This document shows, piece by piece, positions 50,773 to 60,617 of a DNA stretch of 64,000 nt. The stretch is from Diaminobutyricimonas sp. LJ205. GTDB taxonomy: Bacteria > Actinomycetota > Actinomycetes > Actinomycetales > Microbacteriaceae. Made by a program: the position numbers and the translations under genes. Numbering within the stretch: the first letter of the stretch is position 1; each line of letters opens with the position of its first letter. The stretch covers positions 868,001 to 932,000 of the forward strand of contig NZ_CP046619.1 of the NCBI RefSeq assembly GCF_009755725.1. The letters are read 5' to 3'. The notes below the pieces were generated by a model. The model saw only the letters and a list, made by a program, of their open reading frames with translations. It did no database searches and was not told the DNA's origin.

Positions 50773-51144
50773 GGGCGCGCGAACTTCCGATTGCGCCGCC
50801 ACATCCCATCGCCGCGCCAGGCAGCTCGTTTCTACCGCAACTGCGGGGCTGACGACGTTCCATCCGCGCCGAATCGGCGAAGGAAGTCCGTGCGAAGGCC
50901 CGCGCTCGCGTTGTCGGGGGAGGGACTACGACCGACCAACCGAACCCATTCCTGGGCCGCGCGGGGCCAGGGCTTCCTCGTCGGCGTGGGGGAGGTAACT
51001 CATGAGTTCGCCCTTGATTGCGATACCAGCAACGCGAAGAAGATCACGGTAGGAATTCTGACAGCGCAAATTCCCTTCGCCCTGACGGGCGCGCTGATCG
51101 ATCAGGCGAGCCGCGGGGAAACGACTGGGTTGCGGAGATTCCGC
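50773..51144. other. 372-base interval without a recognisable gene
   Basis: Between the NERD and HNH genes. I see no supported reading frame, repeat or tRNA here. It is the left boundary of the defence island. Confidence 0.4.
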
Positions 51145-52026
51145 CTACGCGCCGAACTGCTCGAATCGATAGGCCAATGCTTCCTTGGACGGACGGTCGC
51201 CTGGCCGCGCTGGCAGCACGAGTGGACGCCCATGCATGTCCTGAAGCCCATGGCGAAGCATTGGCCCGTCGACCTCGTCGAGAAGCACTCCGTCAATCTT
51301 CACCACATAATCCGGCGTGATTCCCAAGAGGTTCCGGTCATACGCCGCGTGGTGGATCTTGCACAAAGACAGCCCGTTCGTCACGCGTGCAAAGCCGTCA
51401 TGCGCCGCATCCGGAACGATGTGGGCCGCATCAAGCAGTTCCACATGCCTGAGCGAGCACACCGCACAGCTGTCGCGATACGCGTGCATCACCTTCGCGC
51501 GGAAAGCCGGCTGATGCAGACGAGCCTTTACCGTGCGCTCGGCGTAGGCCCGCTGATCGAAGGTCATTGCGGCCGGATCACCGAAGAATCGCAAGGACTC
51601 GTCCATGGTGATCGTGAATACGCGCGCACTTGGGTCGTCAGCGGCTACGTACACGGGATAGTGGGCGACGTACACACCGCTCCGCACGGCTTCGAAATAG
51701 ATCAGAGGGTCCTGTTGATCAAACGCCCGGCGGAGCTTGACGTTGTCGCTGCTATCGCCTGACCTGTATGCATATCGAACGAACGCGGCGGTGTCGAGCT
51801 GGTCGGCATACGGCCCGTTCAGGCTCGTCATGATGCTAAGCGTAGAACTGAAATCGCGCGGATTCCGGATGCCGCGGCCGCGGTCGATCAAGGGAAGCCG
51901 TACGCCGTTGATAGTGAAGTTGGCGAGCTCATCCCGTTCGAACTCGTACTGCCCGCCGAGCTGGCGGTCGTCAAGCCACTTGAAGATCGCTTCGCGCAGG
52001 GCTCGCTCCTGCTCGAAGGTGTACAT
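51145..52026 (-). CDS. HNH restriction-type endonuclease
   Basis: 293 residues. The N-terminal ~170 residues (GQYEFERDELANFTINGVRL; GVYVAHYPVYVAADDPSARV) resemble a DNA-recognition module of unknown type. The HNH domain spans about 190-265: SCAVCSLRHVELLDAAHIVP, then RVTNGLSLCKIHHAAYDRN, with Cys-x2-Cys and the active AAHIVPD/KIHHAAYD residues. Such fusions act as type II or modification-dependent (type IV-like) enzymes. It is divergent from the cytosine methyltransferase with a 109-base shared region and no clear ribosome-binding site, so a leaderless transcript is possible. Confidence 0.9.
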   Translation of the reverse strand: MYTFEQERALREAIFKWLDDRQLGGQYEFERDELANFTINGVRLPLIDRGRGIRNPRDFSSTLSIMTSLNGPYADQLDTAAFVRYAYRSGDSSDNVKLRRAFDQQDPLIYFEAVRSGVYVAHYPVYVAADDPSARVFTITMDESLRFFGDPAAMTFDQRAYAERTVKARLHQPAFRAKVMHAYRDSCAVCSLRHVELLDAAHIVPDAAHDGFARVTNGLSLCKIHHAAYDRNLLGITPDYVVKIDGVLLDEVDGPMLRHGLQDMHGRPLVLPARPGDRPSKEALAYRFEQFGA

Positions 52027-52135
52027 GGTTTCGTTTTAGCAGGTGATGCGGAGGCGGAGCGACCCCCATATGTGGGACAGCTCTAGCATGGCGGGTCTGC
52101 GCGGGTGCCCCTCGATGATTTGCGATACTCAAGTC

Positions 52136-53296
52136 ATGCAATCCAATGCCCCTATTCTGAGCTTGTTCGGGGGCATCGGAGGCTTCGAGCGTGGGTTCAC
52201 CAAGGCAGGATTCACCGGCCAAATCCACACCTACGAGAACTGGGAACCGGCGCGTAGCGTCTTGTCGAAACGCTTCCCCGGCGCTGTGCTGCACGCCGAT
52301 GTTCAAGATATTCCGAACGACATGCACGACGCGCACTTAGTTGCGGCGGGGTTCCCCTGCACCGACCTCTCCCAGGCTGGGAAGCAGGCAGGACTGGATG
52401 GCACTGCCTCCGGTCTGATCCTCGGCGTGCTTGAGAAAATCCGCGTCGCCAAGCCCGAATGGGTCATGCTCGAGAACGTGCCCAACATGCTGCGCCTCAA
52501 ACAAGGCAACGCGATCCGCGTGATCACCGAAACCCTCGCCGACGCCGGCTACTCATGGTCGTACCGGATCTTGGACGCCCAGTACTTCGGTGTTGCGCAG
52601 CGGCGAAAGCGCGTATTCGTGCTGGCGAGTCGAAACCACGACCCAGCCAGGGTGCTGTTCCGCGACCTCAATGAAGCGGCACCGCGACCGATGACAAACC
52701 CGTCGAGACGAGCCGACGCCAACGGCTTCTACTGGTCCGAAGGCAACCGCGGAGTCGGCTGGGGCGTGGGTGTTGTCCCGACGATCAAGGGATCGACGAC
52801 GGCAGGCATTCCGACCTCGCCGGCCGTCTGGCTCCCCGATGCGGCGGACGACCATCGGTTCCGGACACCGTCGATCGAGGCGCTTGAGATGCTCCAGGGC
52901 TTCACCGCCGGCTGGACGAAGGCCGCTCCCGCGCGGGACCGCTGGAAGCTCGTCGGCAACGCTGTGGCCGTGCCCGTGGTGCGTTGGATTGCCGAGGGGC
53001 TCAAGGCCTACGACGAGCTAGACCTGGTCGACCTCTCCAGGCACTTGACTGGCAACGGCGGATGGGGTTGGTCCGGTGCTCTCATCGATGGTCACACGGC
53101 GACAGGAAAACTCCCGGACGCGCTGGCCACTGGCCCGCTTCGCCGCGAGATCTCACTGTCCCGCCTCCTGCGCGAACGCGGCTCGAACGCGCTTTCGCAG
53201 AAAGCCGCCCGTGGTTTCACAACACGTCTGCAACGCAGCAACCTGAGTTACGAGCAAAACTTCATGCGGGACCTCGTGACCTACTCAGGACTCTGA
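52136..53296 (+). CDS. DNA (cytosine-5) methyltransferase
   Basis: 386 residues. Motif I ILSLFGGIGGFERGFTKAGF; motif IV GFPCTDLSQAGKQAG with the catalytic Cys near residue 75; motif VI VMLENVPN; motif VIII FGVAQRRKRVFVLASR; motif X KLVGNAVAVPVVRWIAEGL. It methylates C5 of cytosine using S-adenosylmethionine. It forms a likely restriction-modification pair with the divergent HNH nuclease. It is also just upstream of drmD; class 2 DISARM carries a cytosine-5 methylase, so it may belong to that system. GATACT eight bases before the ATG suggests a leaderless start. Confidence 0.94.
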   Translation: MQSNAPILSLFGGIGGFERGFTKAGFTGQIHTYENWEPARSVLSKRFPGAVLHADVQDIPNDMHDAHLVAAGFPCTDLSQAGKQAGLDGTASGLILGVLEKIRVAKPEWVMLENVPNMLRLKQGNAIRVITETLADAGYSWSYRILDAQYFGVAQRRKRVFVLASRNHDPARVLFRDLNEAAPRPMTNPSRRADANGFYWSEGNRGVGWGVGVVPTIKGSTTAGIPTSPAVWLPDAADDHRFRTPSIEALEMLQGFTAGWTKAAPARDRWKLVGNAVAVPVVRWIAEGLKAYDELDLVDLSRHLTGNGGWGWSGALIDGHTATGKLPDALATGPLRREISLSRLLRERGSNALSQKAARGFTTRLQRSNLSYEQNFMRDLVTYSGL

Positions 53297-53359
53297 ATGT
53301 CAGTGGCCCTGTGTAAAAACATGAAGTGAGATCATGTGTGGGGAAGGGTTGGCAACACG

Positions 53360-56300
53360 ATGGGGGAATCCGTGACGTTTGAGCTTGATGAAGCGCGCAC
53401 CGAGGCGTCCACGACAGAGGTGCCGGAGATCGGCCAACTCGCGAGCGTCCGCGGCGCGAAGTGGATCGTCACTGACGTCTCACAACAGGCACTCCAACGC
53501 TCCAGCGCCGACGACGGCACACCTGAGCTTCAGCATGCGGTGTCGCTGCAGTCCATCGAAGAAGAGCATTACGGCCGCGAACTCACCGTGGTGTGGGAAC
53601 TCGAGCCCGGCCGCGGCGTCATCCTCGAACAGGGACTTCCCGTCACAATCGATCCGGCCCGGATCGACGACCCCACGACGTTCGCCGCGTACGTCGACGC
53701 CCTTCGCTGGGGCGCGCTGACTTCAGCTGACGCTCGCACGCTGCAGGCACCGTTCCGCAGCAGCGCGACCGTCGAGGCCTACCAACTCGAACCGCTCCGT
53801 CGTGCGCTGGAGTCCCCGCGCGCCAACCTCCTCCTCGCCGACGACGTCGGCCTGGGCAAGACGATCGAAGCCGGCCTCGTGGTGCAGGAATTGCTGCTCC
53901 GGCACCGCGCCCGCTCGGTGATCATCGTCTGTCCGGCGGGCCTGACCATCAAGTGGCAGGAGGAGATGCGCGACAAGTTCGGGCTCACGTTCGAAGTGAT
54001 CAACTCGAACACCATGCGCGACTTCCGTCGGAAGTTCGGGGTGCACGCCAACCCGTTCGTTGTCTTCCCCCGTGTCATCGTCTCGATGTCCTGGCTGCCG
54101 TCGCCGCGCGCTGAGCGTCTATTGCGCGACGTATACGCTCGCGCCGACGACAAGCGGGTCGCCGATCGCTACGCTTTCGACGTGGTCATCGTCGACGAAG
54201 CGCACCACGTCGCCCCCGCCACACCGTCACGCAATGGCAACGACACCAGCCGGTATGCAGTCGACAGCCAGCGAACCGTCGCCGTGCGCGAGCTCGCAAG
54301 GCGATGTGAACACCGCCTTTTCCTTAGCGCCACCCCTCACAACGGCTACACCGAGTCATTTACCGCGCTCATGGAGATGGTCGACCCGCAGCGATTCGCC
54401 CGTGGCGCAGACCTTGACGTGAAGGCCCTCCAGCAGGTCGCCGTGCGGCGGCTGAAGAAGGACCTACCGGAGAAGGGCTTCAAACTGCGCGAAGTGCAGG
54501 CGATGCTCTTCCAGCCGAGTGACGATGAGTCAGAAGCGTATGACCGGCTGATCGCGTTCACGACGCGACGCAACAAGGCCGTGCAGGCAGAGAAGGGCAA
54601 GCGCGCCGCCGACCTGGCGACGCTCATCCTCAAGAAGCGCTTCTTCTCCTCGCCGACCGCATTCGCCACCACCGCGGCCACCTACCTGGAGACCAGGCTT
54701 CGCGGTGACGACGAAGTCGAGTTGCCTGACTACGACGAGGTGCTCGGCGACGAAGCATCCGATGAAGAAGAAGGGCGCGCGGAACAGCCTGAACTCGAGG
54801 CGCTGCGCACGGCGAAACGTGCGCAGGTGCCCCTCACCGATGAGGATGTCGCCGACCTCGAATGGCTTATTGACTGGGGCTCCCGCTACGCCTCGCTGCC
54901 CGACACCAAGCTGCAGGCGCTCATCGATCTGATCCGCGCGCAGCTGCTCACGCCAGACGGAACCTGGCTGAACGAGCGCCTCGTCATCTTCACCGAATAC
55001 GTCTCCACCTTGAACTGGATCCGCGACGTGCTGGAGGCGTTCGAGCTCGGCGGCGACCGGCTCTCAGTGATCGAGGGATCGACAGATGCGGACGAGCGCG
55101 AGCTCATCCGAGTGCGCTTCACCGAAGACCCGTCGAAAGACCCGGTACGCATCCTCATCGGGACGGATGCCGCGGGCGAGGGCATCGATTTGCAGACGCA
55201 CTGTCACCGCCTGGTGAGCTTCGATATCCCGTTCAACCCGAACCGGCTCGAACAGCGTATCGGTCGCATCGACCGATACGGGCAGACCGAACGCCCGCAG
55301 ATCTACCACCCCGACCCCAGAGACAAGTCATCCGCGGCGTCGAACTACGCGCGCGACACCGACTACCTCGCCAGGGTCGCCCGCAAGATCTCACGCGTGC
55401 AGGAGGACCTCGGTTCGGCCGGCGAGATCATCGACCCCGACATCCAACGCGACCTCGGCTACGGCAACATGCCCAGCCGTCCCAAACCGGTGAAGGGCAC
55501 CACCGAATACGCCATGCAGACCATGCTGCAGGGCGAGCACACTCTGGGCCGTGAACTGACCACCCTTGCCGACCGGCTCGAAGGGTCCCGCGACCGGCTC
55601 CATTTGCACGACCGTAACCTGCGCCGCGTTTTGGAGACCGGCCTGCGGGTGTCCGGTCAACCCAGCTTGATCAGCGTTGTCGACGAAAAGGAGCAGGCAG
55701 AGCTGCACGCGACGCCATCCGGTCTCGACCGCACCTGGACTCCCGGGCTCGAAGGACTCCGCACGCGCCTGCGGCCAGACGTGGCCCGGCCCATCACCTT
55801 CGACGGTGAGGCGGCGAAGAACCGCACCGATATCGTCTACGCCCATCTGGGACATCCGCTCATCCAGCGTGCAGCCCGCGAGCTCCGCGGCCAGATCTGG
55901 ACCCGCTCCAACCACATCCACGGTGTGAGCGCGGTGGTGGTCGACGGCCTCGAACAGTCTTTCGTCGCCGGTGTCGCCCGCCTGGTTGTCGTCGGCGATG
56001 GCGGTACCCGCCTGCATGAGGAGGTGTTCCTCGCCGGAACCCGGCTCAGCCGACGCCAGGAACTCGGTGTCGAGAAGGCTGAAGACCTGCTCGTCAGCGC
56101 CCTCGACGCCGAGAAGCTCAGCGCTCCCGCGCCGGCGGTGATCGAAGAGCTCGCCGACCTGTGGAACACCGATGGTGTCGCCGACGGCGGCGTCCGCCAG
56201 CGCGTCGCCGATGCGGTCGCTTCCCGAGCGGACAAACTCCGCAGCGGGATTGAGCAAGACCTCGACAAGCGCAAGACTGCCGACCTCGACCGCGTCGACG

Positions 56301-56587
56301 AGGTGTTCGCCCGATTCCGGGAGATCCTCACCGCGACGCTCGCCAGCGCCGAAGCGCACAAGCGCGAGATCGAGCAGATGCTCTTCCACGAGGAACAGCA
56401 ACAGCGCGAGAAAGACCTGCAGAACATCCGACGCCGACTCGACGCCCTCGCCGATGAGCAGCGCGACGAGCGAGACGCCGTCGCCCGGCGGTACGCAAAC
56501 CTGCAACCGCACACCTTCGTCGCCGCCGTGGTATTCGCATTGAGTCCGGCCGACGCCGAGAAACTGGGGGAGCACCGTGGCAACTAA
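53360..56587 (+). CDS. drmD: DISARM SNF2-like helicase DrmD
   Basis: 1,075 residues. N-terminal region to about 140, then the SNF2 helicase: Walker A LLADDVGLGKTIEAGLVVQE (~155), DEAH box VVIVDEAHHVAP (~277), motif III LFLSATPHNG (~328), helicase-C FTEYVSTLNWIRDVLEAF (~543) and GTDAAGEGIDLQTHCHRLVS, ending RIGRIDRYGQ. The C-terminal ~400 residues are helical with a coiled coil (EQQQREKDLQNIRRRL). Arrangement and length fit class 1 DISARM DrmD. Start: ATG 53360; a GTG at 53372 has GGGGGA at a good distance. It overlaps drmMI by 11 bases. Confidence 0.88.
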   Translation: MGESVTFELDEARTEASTTEVPEIGQLASVRGAKWIVTDVSQQALQRSSADDGTPELQHAVSLQSIEEEHYGRELTVVWELEPGRGVILEQGLPVTIDPARIDDPTTFAAYVDALRWGALTSADARTLQAPFRSSATVEAYQLEPLRRALESPRANLLLADDVGLGKTIEAGLVVQELLLRHRARSVIIVCPAGLTIKWQEEMRDKFGLTFEVINSNTMRDFRRKFGVHANPFVVFPRVIVSMSWLPSPRAERLLRDVYARADDKRVADRYAFDVVIVDEAHHVAPATPSRNGNDTSRYAVDSQRTVAVRELARRCEHRLFLSATPHNGYTESFTALMEMVDPQRFARGADLDVKALQQVAVRRLKKDLPEKGFKLREVQAMLFQPSDDESEAYDRLIAFTTRRNKAVQAEKGKRAADLATLILKKRFFSSPTAFATTAATYLETRLRGDDEVELPDYDEVLGDEASDEEEGRAEQPELEALRTAKRAQVPLTDEDVADLEWLIDWGSRYASLPDTKLQALIDLIRAQLLTPDGTWLNERLVIFTEYVSTLNWIRDVLEAFELGGDRLSVIEGSTDADERELIRVRFTEDPSKDPVRILIGTDAAGEGIDLQTHCHRLVSFDIPFNPNRLEQRIGRIDRYGQTERPQIYHPDPRDKSSAASNYARDTDYLARVARKISRVQEDLGSAGEIIDPDIQRDLGYGNMPSRPKPVKGTTEYAMQTMLQGEHTLGRELTTLADRLEGSRDRLHLHDRNLRRVLETGLRVSGQPSLISVVDEKEQAELHATPSGLDRTWTPGLEGLRTRLRPDVARPITFDGEAAKNRTDIVYAHLGHPLIQRAARELRGQIWTRSNHIHGVSAVVVDGLEQSFVAGVARLVVVGDGGTRLHEEVFLAGTRLSRRQELGVEKAEDLLVSALDAEKLSAPAPAVIEELADLWNTDGVADGGVRQRVADAVASRADKLRSGIEQDLDKRKTADLDRVDEVFARFREILTATLASAEAHKREIEQMLFHEEQQQREKDLQNIRRRLDALADEQRDERDAVARRYANLQPHTFVAAVVFALSPADAEKLGEHRGN

Positions 56588-59500
56588 GGATCCGTGGGAG
56601 TGGCTGTCTCTCGTCGATATCGATGGACCGTTCCTTTCCAAAGCTGCGTTGAAGTCGGTGTTTCCGACCGGTCTCGCCCGACCGTTCAACGCGATAGACG
56701 ACGTCAACAGCACCTTCGTCTATGAGCACACGCGGTGGGCCAAGGCTTGGACGAACCGAAATGGTCGAACGGATGCCTCGGACGACCTCGGCTGGCGTGA
56801 CCGCTGGGTCACCGCGGTGCTGCGCGATTTGCTCCAGTGGAATGACTACCTCGTCGAACAACCCGACCCGACCCTGGTCGCGAGCTCACCCGACGGCGAC
56901 GTGACCGTGCAGCCGTGGGCCGCTCTGCAGACAGATGACAAGCCTGCCGCTCTCGTCGTGGTGGTCGACCCCGCCGAAGACCTCCGACGCTCCGGCACCG
57001 ACGGCTGGGCAGCTGACGCAATCGACCGCACAGCCGCCCTGCTCCGCGCCACCGGTGTCACAATCGGCCTCGTCACCGACGGTCGTTGGTGGGGCATCGT
57101 CTCCGCGGCCCGCGATGTCACGACCGCGAGTGGAGTGTTCGACGCGCTGATCTGGCGCGAAGAGCGCGACAGCCGCGACGCATTCCTCGCCCTCGCCGGC
57201 CTGGTCTCCCTAGCCGGTGGTGCGCCTGAAAAACGCCTGCCGAAACTCTTCGAAGAGAGCGTCGCGAGCGCCGAGGCCATCACCGAAGCCCTCGGCGACC
57301 AGGTGCGCCGCGCCGTCGAGCTCGTGCTGCAGGCCATGTCGGAATCGCACCTGCGGGCCGTCGCCCGCGGTGACGAATCGCCGTTACCGCCGGACAGCAA
57401 GGAAGTCTACGAGGCCTCGGTCTCTGTGCTGATGCGGGTGATCTTCCTGCTGTTCGCCGAGGAGCGAGGCTTGCTGCCGCAGCACCAGATGTACCGCGAT
57501 TCCTACGCCATCGCTGGCGTGCGCGGCGACCTGGAGCGCCAGGCGCAAAGCGACACTGAAGAAGCCCTCGACCACACCTGGGAGACCTGGCACCGCCTGC
57601 TCGCCGCGAGCACTGCCATCTATTCGGGCGCTACCTTCGAAGACACCCGCATGCCCGCCTACGGCGGATCCCTCTTCGACCCCGCCCGGTTCTCCTGGCT
57701 TCGCGCGACTGACGCACAGGGACAGCTAGCCGTGCGGGTCTCCGACCGTGTCATGCTCCAGGTACTCCGGGCCGTGCAGGTTGCCAATGTCGGCGGCGAA
57801 TCACGCCAGCTGTCGTTTCGAGACCTCGACGTCGAGCAGATTGGCTACGTCTATGAAGGTCTGCTCGGCTACTCCGCCGAGTACACCACCGATGTCGTCG
57901 TGGGTTTGCATGGTAGGAGCGGCTACGAACCCGAGATCGCGCTAACCGACCTGCTGGCGATCGCGAAAGGTGCAAACGGCGGCACCGATTTTGCGAAGAA
58001 GCTCATCGACCAGCTCGGCAAAATCCAGCCCAACTCGAAGCCCGCGACGGCACGGCAGATCGCGAAGGCGTTCGAAACGGATGACGAAGCGGATGCCGCG
58101 GACGCCCGCACCCGCCTTGGGTACGTTCTGCTGGGCCGCACCGAGCTCGTCGATCAGCTCGCGCCGCTGCACGCGCTGATCCGCAACGACCTGCGCGAGT
58201 TCCCCTACGTCGTGCCTGCTGGCGGATTAGTGATGACGGAGTCCCCGCAGCGCGCGAACACCGGCACCCACTACACCCCGCGCTCGCTCGCCGAGGAAGT
58301 CGTGCTGCACGCGCTCGAACCGCTTGTATTCTCGCCCGGTCCCCTAGACACCGAGAACAGGGACGACTGGGTGCTGAAAAGCTCCACGGAGATTCTTAAC
58401 CTCAAGGTCGCGGATATCGCGGTTGGGTCTGGAGCATTTCTTGTTGCCGCCGCCCGATACCTCGCTGCGCGCCTCATCGAGGCTCGCTCTAAGGAAGGCC
58501 TAAGTACGGCAGAGAACGAGGACGTCAAGCGGTGGGCGATCCGTGAGGTGGTCGCTCGTTGCCTGTACGGCGCCGACATCAACGGCATGGCCGTTGAGAT
58601 GTGCAAGCTGTCGTTGTGGCTCGTCTCCATGGACCCCGGAAAGCCGTTCTCCTTCGTCGACGACCGCGTCTTCCACGGCAACTCGCTGCTTGGCGTAACC
58701 GGTGAACGCCAGCTCCGCGCGCAACACGTCAACCCCGGAGACAGCCAGCTCGTTCAGTCGAAGCTGCTGCAACTCGACGTCGACAGCGACCTTGAAAAGG
58801 CCGCCAAGCTGCGCTGGGAGCTTTCCAGCGGCCAGGTCGACGACGCCGACCGAATGCGTTCCACGCGTGCGAAGCGCAAGCTCCTGGAAGAGTCACGGGC
58901 CGTCACTGCCAAACTCCGCGATGTTGCCGACGGCATCATTGCGGCGGGATTGCTTGAAGGCGGCAAGCCTGGGCGCGCGCTCGAAGCTCGGTACGACGAA
59001 CTTGCCGATGCGCTCTATGCGGCGTACACGCCTGGAGTAATCGGCGACCGCCGGAGGCTTGAAGCGATTCTCGAAGCTGGACTAACGCCGACGGTCGATA
59101 CTGGGGAACCGCGTTGGAAGCCGTTGCATTGGGTGATCGAAGCACCGGATGTAGTGATCGACCACGGGGGATTCGACGCCATCATTGGAAATCCTCCCTT
59201 TCTCGGCGGAAAGAAGATTAGTCCTGCCATGGGCGACGCCATTCGGGCTTGGTTCGTCAACTGCGTCGCTGGGGGAAAGGCGGGAAACGCTGACCTTGTC
59301 GCCTACTTCCTTTTGCGCGCCTGGACGCTGTTGAACAGAGGCACCGGGCAGCTCGGGGTGGTTGCCACGAACACTGCTGCTCAAGGGGATACCCGTGAGG
59401 TTGGGCTTGCACAGATGATCGAGGGAGGCATCACCATTCGGCGTAGCATCCAGAGCGCGACCTGGCCTGCCAAGAGTGCAAACTTGGAGTATTCGGCCAT

Positions 59501-60617
59501 CTGGTCCTCCATCCCCATACCGGCTGAAGGCGTGCGTGCAGTTGCCGACGGCATTCCTATCCCCAAGATTTCGTCGCTGTTGGAGGCTGAGGGGCGAGCA
59601 TCGGGCGATCCGATAGGCCTTCGCGCAAATAAGCGACATGCCTTTATCGGATCGTTGATGAACGGTGTTGGGTTCACTGTTCCTCCGGAAGAGGCCATCG
59701 CAATGATTGGCATCGATCCTGCGAACGCTGACGTCATCAGACCGTATTTGGTTGGCGCTGATCTCAATAGCAGCGCGGAAGGCAAACCCACTCGTTGGGC
59801 GATCGACTTCGGAACGCGCAGCGAGGCGGAAGCGAGCAAGTACGAACAGCCGTTCCGTTGGCTCGTCAGAAACCTGAAACCCCATCGTGAATCGCTTGCC
59901 AACAAGCCCCATTTACAGCAGATGTGGTGGCAGTACGAGAGTCCGGGTCGCGCACTATACAAAGCAACCGCCCCGTTAGATTGGGTGATCGCGATCACAC
60001 GAGTAAGCAAAACTGTCATGCCGCTTCGAGTGCCAAACGGCTATATCTATGGTGACGCTCTAGTGATCTTCGCCTTCGACGATTTTGGCGTGCTCGCGCT
60101 GCTCTCTTCGACTCCGCATCAACTGTGGTCGATGAAGTACGGGTCAGCGATGAGGAACGACCCGCGTTACACGCCCTCAAGCGTGTTCGAGACGCTGCCA
60201 CGGCCATCGATTACAACAGCTCTTCGTTCCGCGGGCGAATCCCTCGATCGAGTACGTATTGAAATTATGGTTCGGAGAGATCTTGGCCTGACATCGCTCT
60301 ACAACTTGGTGAACGACCCGAGCGTGACCAGCGATATCGATGTGAAGCGTGTGCGACAACTTCATGTCGATCTCGATCATGCAGTGATGGAAGCTTTCGG
60401 TTGGAGCGATGTCCCGCTCGATCACGGCTTCCACACGTACCGGCAGATGGAGCGGTTCACGGTGAGCCCCGTCGCCCGGGTAGAGATCCTCGACCGGCTG
60501 CTTGAGGAGAACCATCGCCGTGCGGCTCTTGAGACGCAGAGCGGCGGCAAGGCCGCCACCTCCGTTCCGCAGGTCGGTCTCGACCCTGAGTTTGTCCCCG
60601 AAGGAGCGATGTTTTAG
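56577..60617 (+). CDS. drmMI: DISARM N6-adenine DNA methyltransferase DrmMI
   Basis: 1,346 residues from a GTG with GGGGGAG upstream. N-terminal ~600 residues are helical and of unknown fold. AdoMet motif I VADIAVGSGAFLVAAARYL (~612). The adenine-methylase motif IIGNPPFLGGKK (~870) with the NPPF signature follows after an insert, as in type IIG/BREX-like methylases. C-terminal region from about 950 is probably the target-recognition part. It marks self DNA at adenine N6 so that restriction spares it. Base composition in the last third is lower in GC than in the flanking genes. It ends immediately at the drmA start. Confidence 0.9.
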   Translation: MATKDPWEWLSLVDIDGPFLSKAALKSVFPTGLARPFNAIDDVNSTFVYEHTRWAKAWTNRNGRTDASDDLGWRDRWVTAVLRDLLQWNDYLVEQPDPTLVASSPDGDVTVQPWAALQTDDKPAALVVVVDPAEDLRRSGTDGWAADAIDRTAALLRATGVTIGLVTDGRWWGIVSAARDVTTASGVFDALIWREERDSRDAFLALAGLVSLAGGAPEKRLPKLFEESVASAEAITEALGDQVRRAVELVLQAMSESHLRAVARGDESPLPPDSKEVYEASVSVLMRVIFLLFAEERGLLPQHQMYRDSYAIAGVRGDLERQAQSDTEEALDHTWETWHRLLAASTAIYSGATFEDTRMPAYGGSLFDPARFSWLRATDAQGQLAVRVSDRVMLQVLRAVQVANVGGESRQLSFRDLDVEQIGYVYEGLLGYSAEYTTDVVVGLHGRSGYEPEIALTDLLAIAKGANGGTDFAKKLIDQLGKIQPNSKPATARQIAKAFETDDEADAADARTRLGYVLLGRTELVDQLAPLHALIRNDLREFPYVVPAGGLVMTESPQRANTGTHYTPRSLAEEVVLHALEPLVFSPGPLDTENRDDWVLKSSTEILNLKVADIAVGSGAFLVAAARYLAARLIEARSKEGLSTAENEDVKRWAIREVVARCLYGADINGMAVEMCKLSLWLVSMDPGKPFSFVDDRVFHGNSLLGVTGERQLRAQHVNPGDSQLVQSKLLQLDVDSDLEKAAKLRWELSSGQVDDADRMRSTRAKRKLLEESRAVTAKLRDVADGIIAAGLLEGGKPGRALEARYDELADALYAAYTPGVIGDRRRLEAILEAGLTPTVDTGEPRWKPLHWVIEAPDVVIDHGGFDAIIGNPPFLGGKKISPAMGDAIRAWFVNCVAGGKAGNADLVAYFLLRAWTLLNRGTGQLGVVATNTAAQGDTREVGLAQMIEGGITIRRSIQSATWPAKSANLEYSAIWSSIPIPAEGVRAVADGIPIPKISSLLEAEGRASGDPIGLRANKRHAFIGSLMNGVGFTVPPEEAIAMIGIDPANADVIRPYLVGADLNSSAEGKPTRWAIDFGTRSEAEASKYEQPFRWLVRNLKPHRESLANKPHLQQMWWQYESPGRALYKATAPLDWVIAITRVSKTVMPLRVPNGYIYGDALVIFAFDDFGVLALLSSTPHQLWSMKYGSAMRNDPRYTPSSVFETLPRPSITTALRSAGESLDRVRIEIMVRRDLGLTSLYNLVNDPSVTSDIDVKRVRQLHVDLDHAVMEAFGWSDVPLDHGFHTYRQMERFTVSPVARVEILDRLLEENHRRAALETQSGGKAATSVPQVGLDPEFVPEGAMF

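Noticed and set aside
50773-51144. tRNA or attachment site at the left edge of the defence island
   Set aside because: No cloverleaf-like sequence or direct repeat pair could be identified by eye.
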